Of a stretch of DNA of 64,000 nucleotides, positions 1-9,252 are shown in pieces. A program made the translations under genes and the position numbers. This DNA is from Deltaproteobacteria bacterium. Lineage in GTDB: Bacteria > Myxococcota_A > UBA9042 > PHBI01. Under the pieces are notes generated by a model. The model had not been told where the DNA came from. It did no database searches and was given only the letters and a program-made list of their open reading frames with translations. Positions within the stretch are counted from its first letter, which is position 1; each line of letters starts with the position of its first letter. The stretch covers positions 930,001 through 994,000 of the forward strand of contig JACKFA010000001.1 in NCBI GenBank assembly GCA_020632715.1. Reading direction: 5' to 3'.

Positions 1-275
1 TCGCGCTCTACATGGCCGGCGAGACGCCGGGCGACGACGTCGTCCGCCTCGACGCCATCGCGGAGCTCGCAAACCAGCTCGTCGGCGAGTTCGTGGGCGT
101 CCTCGCCCAGGCCGAGGGGGACCCGCTGCAGGACACGGACTTCGGGCTCCCGAGCGGCTTCGTGGTCGCGCCGGGGGTCGAGCTCCCGCCGTGGCATCAG
201 GTGTACGCGGTGGGTGAGGGCATCGTGTTCGCGGTCCACGTGGCCGTGGACGAGGCGACGGAGGCGGCGGCATGA
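1..275 (+). CDS. CheX-like chemotaxis phosphatase, C-terminal part (5' end outside window)
   Basis: Only the last 90 or so codons are present; the frame is open to the window edge. The segment has the pattern of CheC/CheX/FliY phosphatases, with a Glu and an Asn two residues apart in a helix (EL-AN, near positions 66-75) followed by a Gly-rich strand region. In this family that helix enters the CheY active site and removes its phosphate. The stop codon overlaps the start of cheA (ATGA, 272-275), so the gene belongs to the chemosensory operon. The CheX assignment rests on weak similarity plus context; CheC cannot be excluded because the N-terminal half is missing. Confidence 0.6.
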   Translation, partial: ALYMAGETPGDDVVRLDAIAELANQLVGEFVGVLAQAEGDPLQDTDFGLPSGFVVAPGVELPPWHQVYAVGEGIVFAVHVAVDEATEAAA

Positions 276-2322
276 GCTTCTCCCCCGAAGACATGGAGCT
301 CATCGAGGAGTTCGTGGTCGAGTCGCGCGAGCTGCTCGACGACGTCGAGGTGAAGCTCATCACGCTCGAGAAGAGCCGCGCGCAGCACGGTCGCCCCGAC
401 CGCAACACGCTCGACGCGGTGTTCCGCGCGTTCCACTCTATCAAGGGGAGCGCGGGGTTCCTCGACCTGAGCCGGCTCGTGCAGGTCACGCACATCGCGG
501 AGTCGCTCCTCGACGACCTCCGCGCCGAGCGCTACGACCTCGACGCGACGCACGTGAACGTGCTCTGCGAGGCGCTCGACTTCTCGCGGGCGGCGCTCGA
601 GCTCGTCGAGGGCGGGAGCTCCGACGACGGCATGACGGAGGCGAGCCAGGCGGTCGTCGCGACCATCCGCGACGCCATCAGCGCGAGCGCGAGCGGGCAG
701 ACCGCCGTGCCGCCGCCGCCGCGAGCCCAGGCCGCGCCACCCTCGCCGCCGCCAGCGCCTGCGCCCGAGCCCCTCGTCGACGACGCCGCCATCAAGGCCG
801 CCGCGGCGCGCGGCGCCATCGTCTTCGGCGACGACGACCCCGTCACCGGCGAGGACGAGCCCGCCGTCGCGCCGCCTCCGGCGCCGGCCCCGCGGCAGCT
901 CCCGCGCGTGCAGGTCCAGCAGGCGGTCTCGGCGGCGCCACCGCGCGAGGGCGGCCCCGGCAGATCTCCCTCGGCCCGCCGAAGGCGGCTTCGCCTGCGT
1001 CACCGGCGGCCCGACCCACGCCGAGCCAGGCCGCGCCTGCCGGCCCCCCGAGCGCCGACGCTCCCCCGACGGCGCCAGCGGGGCCCGCGGCCGCCGCCGC
1101 CGCCGCACAGAACCAGCGGCGCGAGTCGATCCGCGTCGACGTCGAGAAGCTCGACTCGTTCATGAACCTCGTCGGCGAGCTCATCCTCGCCGAGAACATG
1201 GTCACCCACGTCGAAGACCGGGCGCCGGAGGCGGAGACCTTCCAGCAGTCCTCGATGAACCTGAACCGCGTCACGCGCGGCCTCCACGACATCGCCGTCG
1301 CGATGCGGATGGTGCCGATCAGCAGCACCTTCCGGAAGATGGAGCGCCTCGTCCGCGACCTCGCCCAGAAGCAGGAGAAGGACGTCCAGCTCGTCATCTC
1401 CGGCGAGAGCACGGAGGTGGACAAGAACCTCGTCGAGGCCATCGCCGACCCGCTCGTGCACCTCATGCGGAACGCGATCGACCACGGCATCGAGGCGGCC
1501 GAGGAGCGCGTGGCCGTCGGCAAGCCCACGCGCGGCACCATCCACCTCGACGCGCGCCACCACGGCGGCGAGGTCTGGATCTCCGTGTCCGAGGACGGCC
1601 GCGGCCTCGACCGCGACAAGATCCTCGCGAAGGCCATCTCCCGCGGGCTCGTCGACAACTCGGCCCTCGGCTGGCCGGACGCCGCCGTCCACCAGCTCAT
1701 CTTCCAGCCCGGCTTCTCGACGGCCGAGGCCGTGACGGACGTGTCCGGGCGCGGCGTCGGCATGGACGTCGTCCGCCGCAACATCCAGGAGCTCAAGGGC
1801 CGCATCGACATCGCGAGCGAGCTCGGCCAGGGCACGACCTTCACGCTCCGGATCCCGCTCACCCTCGCCATCATCGAGGGGATGCTCGTCGAGGTCGCGG
1901 GCTCGCAGTACACGATCCCGCTGCTCTCCATCCGCGAGTCCATCCTCATCGGGCGGAACACGATCCAGCAGCTCCCCGACGGGCGCGAGCTCGCCGACGT
2001 CCGCGGGACCCTCGTCCCGGTCATCCGCCTCGCGAACGTGCACGGGCTCCCGCCGCGCACGCACGACGCGAGCGGGATCCTCGTCATCATCGAGCACGAG
2101 GGGAAGGTCGCGGGGCTCGACGTCGACAACCTCCTCGGGCAGCGCCAGACGGTCATCAAGCCGCTGCCCGACTACCTCGGCGACCACGCGACGATCGCCG
2201 GCTGCAGCATCCTCTCGGACGGCCAGGTCAGCCTCATCCTGAACCTCGGGGGCCTCACGGCGCACATCCGCGCCGGCCGTGGCGCCCGTGAGCTCGACAT
2301 GAGCGCCGCCGCCTACCAGTAG
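272..2322 (+). CDS. cheA: Chemotaxis histidine kinase CheA, interrupted by an apparent frameshift near 953-960
   Basis: CheA autophosphorylates at a His in its HPt domain and passes the phosphate to CheY and CheB. The HPt part (His55 in the motif AFHSIKGSAG) is read from ATG 272. The dimerisation, ATPase and CheW-like parts are read in the -1 frame from about position 955 to 2322. They show an N box (HLMRNAIDHG), a G1 box (EDGRGLD), a G2 box (GRGVGMD) and a C-terminal CheW domain. The two frames meet inside a Pro/Ala linker. Adding one C to the run in GGCCCCGG (953-960) would give a single protein of about 683 residues, a normal CheA length. A base missing from the assembly is the likeliest cause; a real mutation is possible. 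Without correction the first frame ends at 1165. Confidence 0.9.
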
Positions 2323-2366
2323 CCCGCTCCCCCGTCCCCAGTGCGTTCCCAACGCCGAGGTCATCC

Positions 2367-4910
2367 ATGCTGAGCACGCTCAAGAAGACGTCGATCCAGA
2401 AGAAACAGATCCTCTCGTTCCTCGCCGTCGGCGTCCCGTCGATCATCATCCTGTCGTTCATCGCGCTCTCGGCGACGAGCGACTCGAACGAGCGGATGAA
2501 CCTGCGGCTCGCGGACACCGCCCAGACGCTCGGCGAGATGATCGACCGGGGGATGAAGGAGCGCTACAACGACGCCCAGGTCTTCGCCGCCAACCCGCTC
2601 GCGAACGACAAGGAGGTCTGGTACGACCCGAGCTCCGCGCTCATCCGGTCGATGAACGACCTCGTCCGGCTCTACGACGTCTACTACCTGACCGTGCTCG
2701 TCGACAAGGACGGGCGCGTCGCCGCCGTGAACAGCGAGGACAGCGACGGGAAACCGCTCGACACGCGCGCCGTCTACAAGATGAGCTTCAAGTCGGAACC
2801 GTGGTTCCAGAACGCCATCGCCGGGCGCTTCACGACGCGCCAGCCTTTCGCCGCCCCTGGCAACGACAGGTCCACGGGGACCTGGATCGACGACGTCGCC
2901 GTCGACCCCGTCGTCAAGGCGGTCTTCCCGGGCGACGTCGGGCTCGCGGTCGGCTTCAGCGCGCCGGTCCACGACGACGCGGGGAACGTCGTCGGCGTCT
3001 GGAAGAACTACGTCCGGTTCTCGATGGTCGAGGAGATCGTCCAGTCCTACTACAAGCGGCTGGCGGATGACGGGCTCGACGGCGCCGAGTTCACCCTGCT
3101 CGACGGCGTCGGTCGCGTGATCGTCGACTACGACCCGAAGCTCACCGGCTCGGCGAACGTGCCGCACGACATGAGCGTGATCCTCGCCCTGAACCTCGTC
3201 GAGCGCGGTGCCGAGAGCGCCAAGCGCGCCGTGAGCGGTGAGAAGGGCGCCATCGTCTACACGCACACCCGAAAGAACGTCGACCTGCTCGCCGGCTACG
3301 CTCACTTCTCCGGCGCCGACGGCTTCCCGGGGATGAACTGGGCGGCCCTCGTGAAGGTCCCGACCGCGCAGGGCTACGCCGTGAGCATCCTGCTCGTGCT
3401 CGAGACGCTCATCGCGGCGGGCGCGTGCCTCCTGCTCGTCATCGTCTTCGGCTTCCTCATGGGCAAGAAGATGGCCCGCCCGATGGTGAAGATGGCCGAG
3501 GCCGCGCAGCGCATGGCCGCGGGCGACCTCGACCACAAGATCGACTACGACAAGGCCGACGAGCTCGGGACGCTCGCGCGCTCGCTCGAGGCCATCTCGG
3601 CGACCCTCCACCGCTTCAACGGCGAGCTCGAGGGGCTCGTGGGCTACGCGCGCCTCGGCGACCTCGGCAAGCGCTGCTCGATCGACGGCTTCCAGGGCTC
3701 CTATCGCGACCTCATGGAGGGCGTGAACAGCGTCCTCGAGGCGTTCGTGGCGCCGATGCGCGACCTCCGCGAGTCGCTCGGCGCGGCCGCGAACGGCGAC
3801 CTCACGTCGAAGATGAACGGCGAGTACGCCGGCGAGTACGCGGCGCTGAAGCACGCGTGGAACAGCACGCTAGACGCGCTGAACGCGGCGCTCGGCGAGG
3901 CGCTCGAGTCGGCCGAGCAGGTCGACCGCCGGAGCGAGCAGATCGGGCGCTCGGCGAAGTCGCTCGCCGACGGCGCCGCCGAGCAGGCCGCCACGCTCGA
4001 GGAGATCTCGGCGCAGATGGCGCAGATGTCGATGCAGACGAAGGCCAACGCCGACAGCGCGACCACCGCGAACATGCTCGCCGAGCGCGCCCGCGACGGC
4101 GCGACCCGCGGCGACCACGCCATGAACGAGATGGTCGAGGCCATGAACGCCATCGAGGGGTCGAGCAAGGACATCTCGCGCATCATCAAGGTCATCGACG
4201 AGATCGCCTTCCAGACGAACCTGCTCGCGCTGAACGCGGCCGTCGAGGCGGCCCGCGCGGGCGTCCACGGGAAGGGCTTCGCGGTCGTCGCCGAGGAGGT
4301 CCGGAGCCTCGCCGCCCGGAGCGCGCAGGCCGCCCGCGAGACGACGGCGATGATCGAGGCGTCGATCGCCAAGGTCGAGGTCGGCACGCGCATCGCCCAC
4401 GAGACGGCGGGCGCGCTCGAGGCGATCGTCGAGGGGGTCGGCCAGGTGACCGATCACGTCGCGCAGATCGCCCGGGCGAGCGGCGATCAGGCCGACGGCA
4501 TCGCGCAGATCAACGACGGGCTCGGCCAGGTCAACAACGTCATCCAGCAGAACACCGCGACCTCCGAGGAGAGCGCCGCGGCCGCCGCCGAGCTCACCGA
4601 CCGCGCGAAGAACCTGAGCGACCAGCTCTCGCGCTTCCGGCTCGAGGACACGCGCGGCGGCTTCGCCGGCGCCGACTGGGGCCCGAGCCCCGAGGCGTAC
4701 GCGGCGGCCGAGCCCGCGCAGAGGGCGACCGCCGACCGCGGCTACCGCCCGTCGCGGGACCCGCGCTCGCGCCGCCTCGCTCGCCCGGGCGCGAAGGCCG
4801 CCGCCCGCCGCGCGCGAGCGCCGAGCCGCCGCGGGCCATCGCGCCCCGCCGGCGGGCACCGCGCCGAGGCCGTCATCGACCTCGACGACAACGACTTCGG
4901 CAAGTTCTGA
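2367..4910 (+). CDS. Methyl-accepting chemotaxis protein with periplasmic Cache-type sensor
   Basis: This is a transmembrane chemoreceptor of 847 residues. TM1 lies at about 14-36, followed by a periplasmic sensor of about 300 residues that resembles double-Cache domains, TM2 at about 337-366, HAMP at 366-418, a second HAMP-like stretch, and the cytoplasmic signalling hairpin. The conserved tip sequence (EIAFQTNLLALNAAVEAARAG) lies near 611-632 and binds CheA/CheW. After the coiled coil there is a basic, low-complexity tail ending in DLDDNDFGKF. The gene lies 44 nt after cheA. It is probably the dedicated receptor of this system; its ligand cannot be read from sequence. Confidence 0.93.
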   Translation: MLSTLKKTSIQKKQILSFLAVGVPSIIILSFIALSATSDSNERMNLRLADTAQTLGEMIDRGMKERYNDAQVFAANPLANDKEVWYDPSSALIRSMNDLVRLYDVYYLTVLVDKDGRVAAVNSEDSDGKPLDTRAVYKMSFKSEPWFQNAIAGRFTTRQPFAAPGNDRSTGTWIDDVAVDPVVKAVFPGDVGLAVGFSAPVHDDAGNVVGVWKNYVRFSMVEEIVQSYYKRLADDGLDGAEFTLLDGVGRVIVDYDPKLTGSANVPHDMSVILALNLVERGAESAKRAVSGEKGAIVYTHTRKNVDLLAGYAHFSGADGFPGMNWAALVKVPTAQGYAVSILLVLETLIAAGACLLLVIVFGFLMGKKMARPMVKMAEAAQRMAAGDLDHKIDYDKADELGTLARSLEAISATLHRFNGELEGLVGYARLGDLGKRCSIDGFQGSYRDLMEGVNSVLEAFVAPMRDLRESLGAAANGDLTSKMNGEYAGEYAALKHAWNSTLDALNAALGEALESAEQVDRRSEQIGRSAKSLADGAAEQAATLEEISAQMAQMSMQTKANADSATTANMLAERARDGATRGDHAMNEMVEAMNAIEGSSKDISRIIKVIDEIAFQTNLLALNAAVEAARAGVHGKGFAVVAEEVRSLAARSAQAARETTAMIEASIAKVEVGTRIAHETAGALEAIVEGVGQVTDHVAQIARASGDQADGIAQINDGLGQVNNVIQQNTATSEESAAAAAELTDRAKNLSDQLSRFRLEDTRGGFAGADWGPSPEAYAAAEPAQRATADRGYRPSRDPRSRRLARPGAKAAARRARAPSRRGPSRPAGGHRAEAVIDLDDNDFGKF

Positions 4911-4950
4911 GCCCTCCCGTCCCAACCCGCAAGCACGAGGAGCCACCCTC

Positions 4951-6477
4951 ATGCTCCCGCAGAAGGCCCCCACGATGACCCTCACGACACGTATGGTCGC
5001 AGGCTTCACAGGCGTCGGGCTCGTGCCCGTCGCCGTGGGCTGCGCCATCGTGATGACGAACGACGACCCCGCGCAGGTGCTGACGCGCACGGTGATCGCG
5101 GGGGTCCTCTGCGTCGGGCTCGTCGTGACGCTGGGCACCATCGCCGGGCGGCGCTTCGCGCGGCCCGTTCAGCGCATGGCGGAGGCCGCGGCGCGCCTCG
5201 CCGCGGGGGATCTCGACGCGAAGGTCGCCTGCACCCGGCAGGACGAGCTCGGGTCGCTCGGGCGGAGCCTCGACGGGGTCGCGGCGACGCTGCGCACCTT
5301 CAACGGGGAGCTCGCCGGGCTCGCCGAGCACGCGCGCGTCGGCGACCTCACGCAGCGCTGCGACGAGCGTGGGCTCGAGGGCGCGTACCGCGACGTGGTG
5401 CGCGGCGCGAACGGCATCGTCGAGGCGTTCGAGGCGCCGCTCCACGAGCTGCGCGACGCGCTCCGGGCGCTGTCGCGGGGCGAGCTCCACGCGCGCATCG
5501 TGGGCCCCTACGAGGGGATCTACGCGGAGCTCCAGGCGCTCTGGAACGGCTCCCTCGGGCAGCTCGCCGACGCGCTCGGCGAGGTCGCCGCGTCCTCGGC
5601 GCAGCTCGACGAGCGGAGCGCGCAGATCCGGCAGTCCGCGCACGCCATCGCCGACGGGGCCGCGGCGCAGGCCGCGACGGTCGAGCAGATCTCGGCCCAG
5701 ATGGCGCAGATGTCGCAGCAGACGCGCGGCAACGCGGAGAGCGCCGATCGCGCGGCGGGCATCGCGCAGGCCGCCGCGGAGGCCGCGACCCGCGGCGACC
5801 AGGCGATGAGCGAGATGCTCGAGGCCATGAGCGGCATCGAGGCCGCCGGGAAGGACATCTCCCGGGTCATCAAGGTCATCGACGAGATCGCCTTCCAGAC
5901 GAACCTGCTCGCCCTCAACGCGGCCGTCGAGGCGGCGCGGGCCGGGGTCCACGGCAAGGGCTTCGCCGTCGTCGCCGAGGAGGTCCGGAACCTCGCCGCC
6001 CGGAGCGCCGAGGCGGCCCGGGAGACGACCGCCCTCATCGAGACGTCGGTGCGGAAGGTCGAGGCCGGGACGCGCATCGCCCACGAGACGGAGGTCGCGC
6101 TCGGCGCCATCGTGCGCGGGGTCGGCGAGGTGACCGCGCACATCCGCGAGATCGCCCACGCGAGCAACGATCAGGCCGAGGGGATCGGGCAGATCGACGA
6201 CGGCCTCGGCCAGGTGAACGACATCATCCAGCAGAACACGGCGACCTCCGAGGAGAGCGCCGCCGCCGCCGAGGAGCTGACGCAGCACGCCCGCCTCCTG
6301 AGCGAGCAGCTCGACCGGTTCCAGCTGAGCGAGCGCCCCGCGCGCGGGCGCCGCGCGCCGGCGGCGGAGAGGCCGCGCCCCGGGCGCCCCACCCCGCCGT
6401 CGAGGATCCCTCCCCCCGCGTCCACGCACCGCTCCGGCGGCCACGGCGCCCCCCTCCCCTCGAGCCGCTTCGCCTAG
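4951..6477 (+). CDS. Methyl-accepting chemotaxis protein with minimal periplasmic loop
   Basis: The 508-residue receptor has two closely spaced N-terminal membrane helices (about 14-34 and 46-66) with only about a dozen residues between them, then HAMP, a second HAMP-like segment and a signalling domain. The signalling domain is very close to that of the preceding receptor, with the tip near residue 311, and the two genes look like a duplication with loss of the sensor domain. With almost no periplasmic part it must sense through the membrane, the HAMP region or a partner protein. The C-terminal 50 residues are Pro/Arg-rich linker. Start ATG 4951 follows a purine-rich GAGGAG-like site; MTL at 4975 is an alternative. 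Confidence 0.92.
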   Translation: MLPQKAPTMTLTTRMVAGFTGVGLVPVAVGCAIVMTNDDPAQVLTRTVIAGVLCVGLVVTLGTIAGRRFARPVQRMAEAAARLAAGDLDAKVACTRQDELGSLGRSLDGVAATLRTFNGELAGLAEHARVGDLTQRCDERGLEGAYRDVVRGANGIVEAFEAPLHELRDALRALSRGELHARIVGPYEGIYAELQALWNGSLGQLADALGEVAASSAQLDERSAQIRQSAHAIADGAAAQAATVEQISAQMAQMSQQTRGNAESADRAAGIAQAAAEAATRGDQAMSEMLEAMSGIEAAGKDISRVIKVIDEIAFQTNLLALNAAVEAARAGVHGKGFAVVAEEVRNLAARSAEAARETTALIETSVRKVEAGTRIAHETEVALGAIVRGVGEVTAHIREIAHASNDQAEGIGQIDDGLGQVNDIIQQNTATSEESAAAAEELTQHARLLSEQLDRFQLSERPARGRRAPAAERPRPGRPTPPSRIPPPASTHRSGGHGAPLPSSRFA

Positions 6478-6486
6478 GAGAGCGCC

Positions 6487-7386
6487 ATGCCGAGCACGCG
6501 ATTCCGTCGCCGCCCCCCGCCGGAGGGCTCGAGCCCCGACGCGGCGAAGGTCGCCATGACGCGCGACGACTTCGACCAGATCCGCGAGGTCGTGCACGAC
6601 AGCTTCGGGATCTCGCTGTCGACGGCGAAGTTCCCGCTCGTGCGCGCGCGCCTGCAGGGGATCCTGCGCGAGCGGCGCATCGAGAGCGCGAGCGAGTACA
6701 TCGATCAGTTCCTCGCGAAGCCGAGCGCCGAGGCGATGAGCGAGCTCGCCGACGCCATCACCACGAACCACACCTACTTCTGGCGCGAGAACGCGCACTT
6801 CACCGATCTCCTCGAGCGCGTCATCCCCGAGTGGATGCGGAAGCGCGCCGAGACGCGCGCCGTGAAGCCGTCGCTCCGGATCTGGTGCGCCGCGGCCTCC
6901 ACGGGGCAGGAGCCGTACACCCTCGCGGCGCTCGTCCGGCTCGGGCTCGGGAGCGCCTTCGACCGCTGGGACACGGGCGTCCTCGCGACCGACATCTCGG
7001 CGCGCGCGCTCGACGTCGCGCGGCGCGGCGTCTACAGCTCCGCGGAGGTGCAGCCCCTCCCGGAGCGCGTCCGGCGCGCGCTCTTCGACCAGCGCGGGAG
7101 CGACTTCGACGTGCGGCAGGACATCCGCAGCGACGTCCTCTACCGCCGGCTCAACCTGCTCGGGGAGTGGAAGTTCCGGCAGAACTTCGAGGTGATCTTC
7201 GCCCGCAACGTCATGATCTACTTCAACGAGGAGACGCGCATGCACGTGGCGCGCGCCCTCGCGAAGGACCTCCGCCCCGGCGGCACCCTCTACGTCGGGC
7301 TCTCCGAGAGCCTCGGCCCGAACCCGCCGGGCCTGAAGGCGGTCGCGCCCGCGATCTACCGCCGGACGGACGAGGTGCTGCCATGA
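6487..7386 (+). CDS. cheR: CheR protein-glutamate O-methyltransferase
   Basis: CheR methylates glutamates of the receptor signalling domain, using S-adenosylmethionine, to adapt the chemosensory response. The 299-residue protein has the N-terminal helical CheR domain with the conserved pattern of an early active-site Arg region (about 20-100). The SAM-binding motif (WCAAASTGQEPYTLA) is near 133-147, and the late motif FARNVMIYF is near 238. The length is normal for a CheR without TPR repeats. The first 25 residues are a charged extension. Its stop overlaps the cheB start (ATGA at 7383-7386), so the opposing methyltransferase and methylesterase are translationally coupled. Confidence 0.95.
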   Translation: MPSTRFRRRPPPEGSSPDAAKVAMTRDDFDQIREVVHDSFGISLSTAKFPLVRARLQGILRERRIESASEYIDQFLAKPSAEAMSELADAITTNHTYFWRENAHFTDLLERVIPEWMRKRAETRAVKPSLRIWCAAASTGQEPYTLAALVRLGLGSAFDRWDTGVLATDISARALDVARRGVYSSAEVQPLPERVRRALFDQRGSDFDVRQDIRSDVLYRRLNLLGEWKFRQNFEVIFARNVMIYFNEETRMHVARALAKDLRPGGTLYVGLSESLGPNPPGLKAVAPAIYRRTDEVLP

Positions 7387-8453
7387 ACACCCGCCGCCCC
7401 ATCCGCGTGCTCGTGGTCGACGACTCGGCCGTCGCGCGCACGATCATCACGCGCGGCCTCACCGCCGAGCCCGGCATCGAGGTCGTCGGCACCGCCGCCG
7501 ACCCCTACGCCGCGCGCGACGCCATCGTCGAGCTCCAGCCCGACGTCATGACGCTCGACGTCGAGATGCCGCGCATGGACGGCGTGACCTTCGTGAAGAA
7601 GCTGATGCCGCAGTGGCCGCTCCCGATCGTCATGGTGAGCACGCTCACGACGCGCGGCGGGCAGCAGACCATCGAGGCGCTCGGCGCAGGCGCGGTCGAC
7701 TTCGTCACGAAGCCCGCCAACAGCGGCCACGCGAGCGTCGCCGACATGCTCGCGGAGCTGCGCGCGAAGGTGAAGGCCGCCGCCGGCGTGGACATGCGCC
7801 GCCGCCGCGCGGTCCCCACGGCCGGGCCGGCCCCGGTCAAGAGCGCCCCCGTCCGGGGCCTCGTCGGCGCCACGGACAAGCGCCTCATCGCGATCGGCTC
7901 CTCGACGGGCGGGGTCGAGGCGTTGCGCGCGGTGCTGCCGGCGCTCCCGGCGAACCTCCCGCCGGTGCTCGTCGTCCAGCACATGCCGCCGACGTTCACC
8001 GCGCTCCTCGCGACGCGGCTCGACGAGAGCTGCGCGCTCACCGTGCGCGAGGCCAGGAACGGCGAGCTCTGCCAGCCCGGCCACGTCTACATCGCCGCCG
8101 GCGGCGAGCACCTGCGCGTCCGGTCGGAGGGGGCCGCCCTCCGGCTCGTCACGGGCGGCGGCGATCCCGTCTCGGGGCATCGCCCGAGCGTGGACGTCCT
8201 GTTCTCCTCGGTCGCCGAGCAGGTCGGGCGCCGCGCCGTCGGCGTCATCCTCACCGGGATGGGCCGCGACGGGGCGGACGGCCTCCTCGCCATGCGCCAG
8301 CGCGGCGCCCGCACCGTCGCGCAGGACGAAGCCACCTCCCTCGTCTTCGGCATGCCCCGCGTCGCCATCGAGCAGGGCGCGGCGGAGCTCGTGCGCCCTA
8401 TCGACGGGATCGCGTCAGCCATCGCGAACCTCGTCACTGAGAGGCCCTCTTGA
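7383..8453 (+). CDS. cheB: CheB protein-glutamate methylesterase/glutamine deamidase
   Basis: CheB removes methyl groups from receptors when phosphorylated by CheA. The 356-residue protein has an N-terminal receiver domain with acidic residues Asp13/Asp14, phospho-acceptor Asp59 (TLDVEMP) and Lys110. A short basic linker follows at 136-155, then the esterase domain. The catalytic triad is visible: Ser174 in GSSTGG, His200 in VVQHMP and the Asp of TGMGRDGADG near residue 296. ATG 7383 is fixed by the overlap with cheR. The stop overlaps a TTG that is the likely cheD start. Confidence 0.96.
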   Translation: MNTRRPIRVLVVDDSAVARTIITRGLTAEPGIEVVGTAADPYAARDAIVELQPDVMTLDVEMPRMDGVTFVKKLMPQWPLPIVMVSTLTTRGGQQTIEALGAGAVDFVTKPANSGHASVADMLAELRAKVKAAAGVDMRRRRAVPTAGPAPVKSAPVRGLVGATDKRLIAIGSSTGGVEALRAVLPALPANLPPVLVVQHMPPTFTALLATRLDESCALTVREARNGELCQPGHVYIAAGGEHLRVRSEGAALRLVTGGGDPVSGHRPSVDVLFSSVAEQVGRRAVGVILTGMGRDGADGLLAMRQRGARTVAQDEATSLVFGMPRVAIEQGAAELVRPIDGIASAIANLVTERPS

Positions 8454-9252
8454 CCACGCCTCAACCTCCCAAGCCCCGCTTCACGTTCGTGCGCGATGGA
8501 GCAGCCCGCTACGCGCCGGACCCGCCCGCGCCCGCGCCGGCGTCGCCCCCGCCGCCACCGCCGCTGAACCGCTTCGCTCCGCGCGCGCCGCGCCCTCAGA
8601 GCCAGGGCGCGCCCGCTCCAGGCCGCCACCGCGCCGCCTGGCCCCGGCCTTCGGCGGCCCGCCGAGCGCCCACCAGAGCCCCGCCCCGGGCGGCTTCGGC
8701 GTGCCTCCCCGCGCCGCGGCGGCGCCCGCGCCCCCCGACACGCGCGGCGTCGGCCGCTCGCTCGCGCAGCTCTCCGGCAGCATCGTCGTCGGCATCAGCG
8801 CGCTCTCGGTCGCGCGCGAGCGCGGCCTCATCATCACCTACGGCCTCGGCTCCTGCGTGGGCGTCGCCATCTACGACCCCGCGCGCAAGCTCGGCGGCAT
8901 CTGCCACTACATGCTCCCCGACAGCCGCCAGAACAGCCGCGCCGCGACGGATCCGCTCATGTTCGGCGACCTCGCGGTCCCAGCGCTCTTCGAGGCGTTC
9001 CAGCGGCAGGGGGGCGACCTCGCGCGCGCCGAGGTATACATCGCCGGCGGCGCCTCGGTCGCAGCGCTCAACGACGTCTTCGACATCGGCGGGCGCAACG
9101 TGCGCGTCGCCCGCGAGGCCATCGTCGCCGCTCGCCAGCGCATCCGCGGCGAGGAGTGCGGCGGGCGCGCGAGCCGGACCCTCTCCCTCGATCTCGCGAC
9201 CGGCGAGATCCTCATCACGACTCCAGGTCTCCAACCAAGAAGGCTACGATGA
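8450..9252 (+). CDS. cheD: CheD receptor glutamine deamidase, with apparent frameshift in the N-terminal extension
   Basis: CheD deamidates receptor glutamines and partners CheC/CheX. The conserved domain is read in one frame up to 9252 and includes the catalytic Cys motif (GLGSCVGVAIYD), the His in ICHYMLPD and the Thr-containing YIAGGASV stretch. In that frame the first usable start is GTG 8701, which leaves no ribosome site. A TTG at 8450, overlapping the cheB stop and preceded by GAGAGG, opens a Pro-rich N-terminal extension in another frame. The two frames join if one C is added to GGCCCCGG at 8640-8647, the same 8-mer as in cheA. The full protein would have about 267 residues. If the frameshift is real, only 8701-9252 (183 residues) would be made. 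Confidence 0.85.

Noticed and set aside
953..960. Programmed ribosomal frameshifting in cheA
   Set aside because: There is no slippery heptamer or downstream pseudoknot that I can see; a missing base in a C-run explains it more simply.
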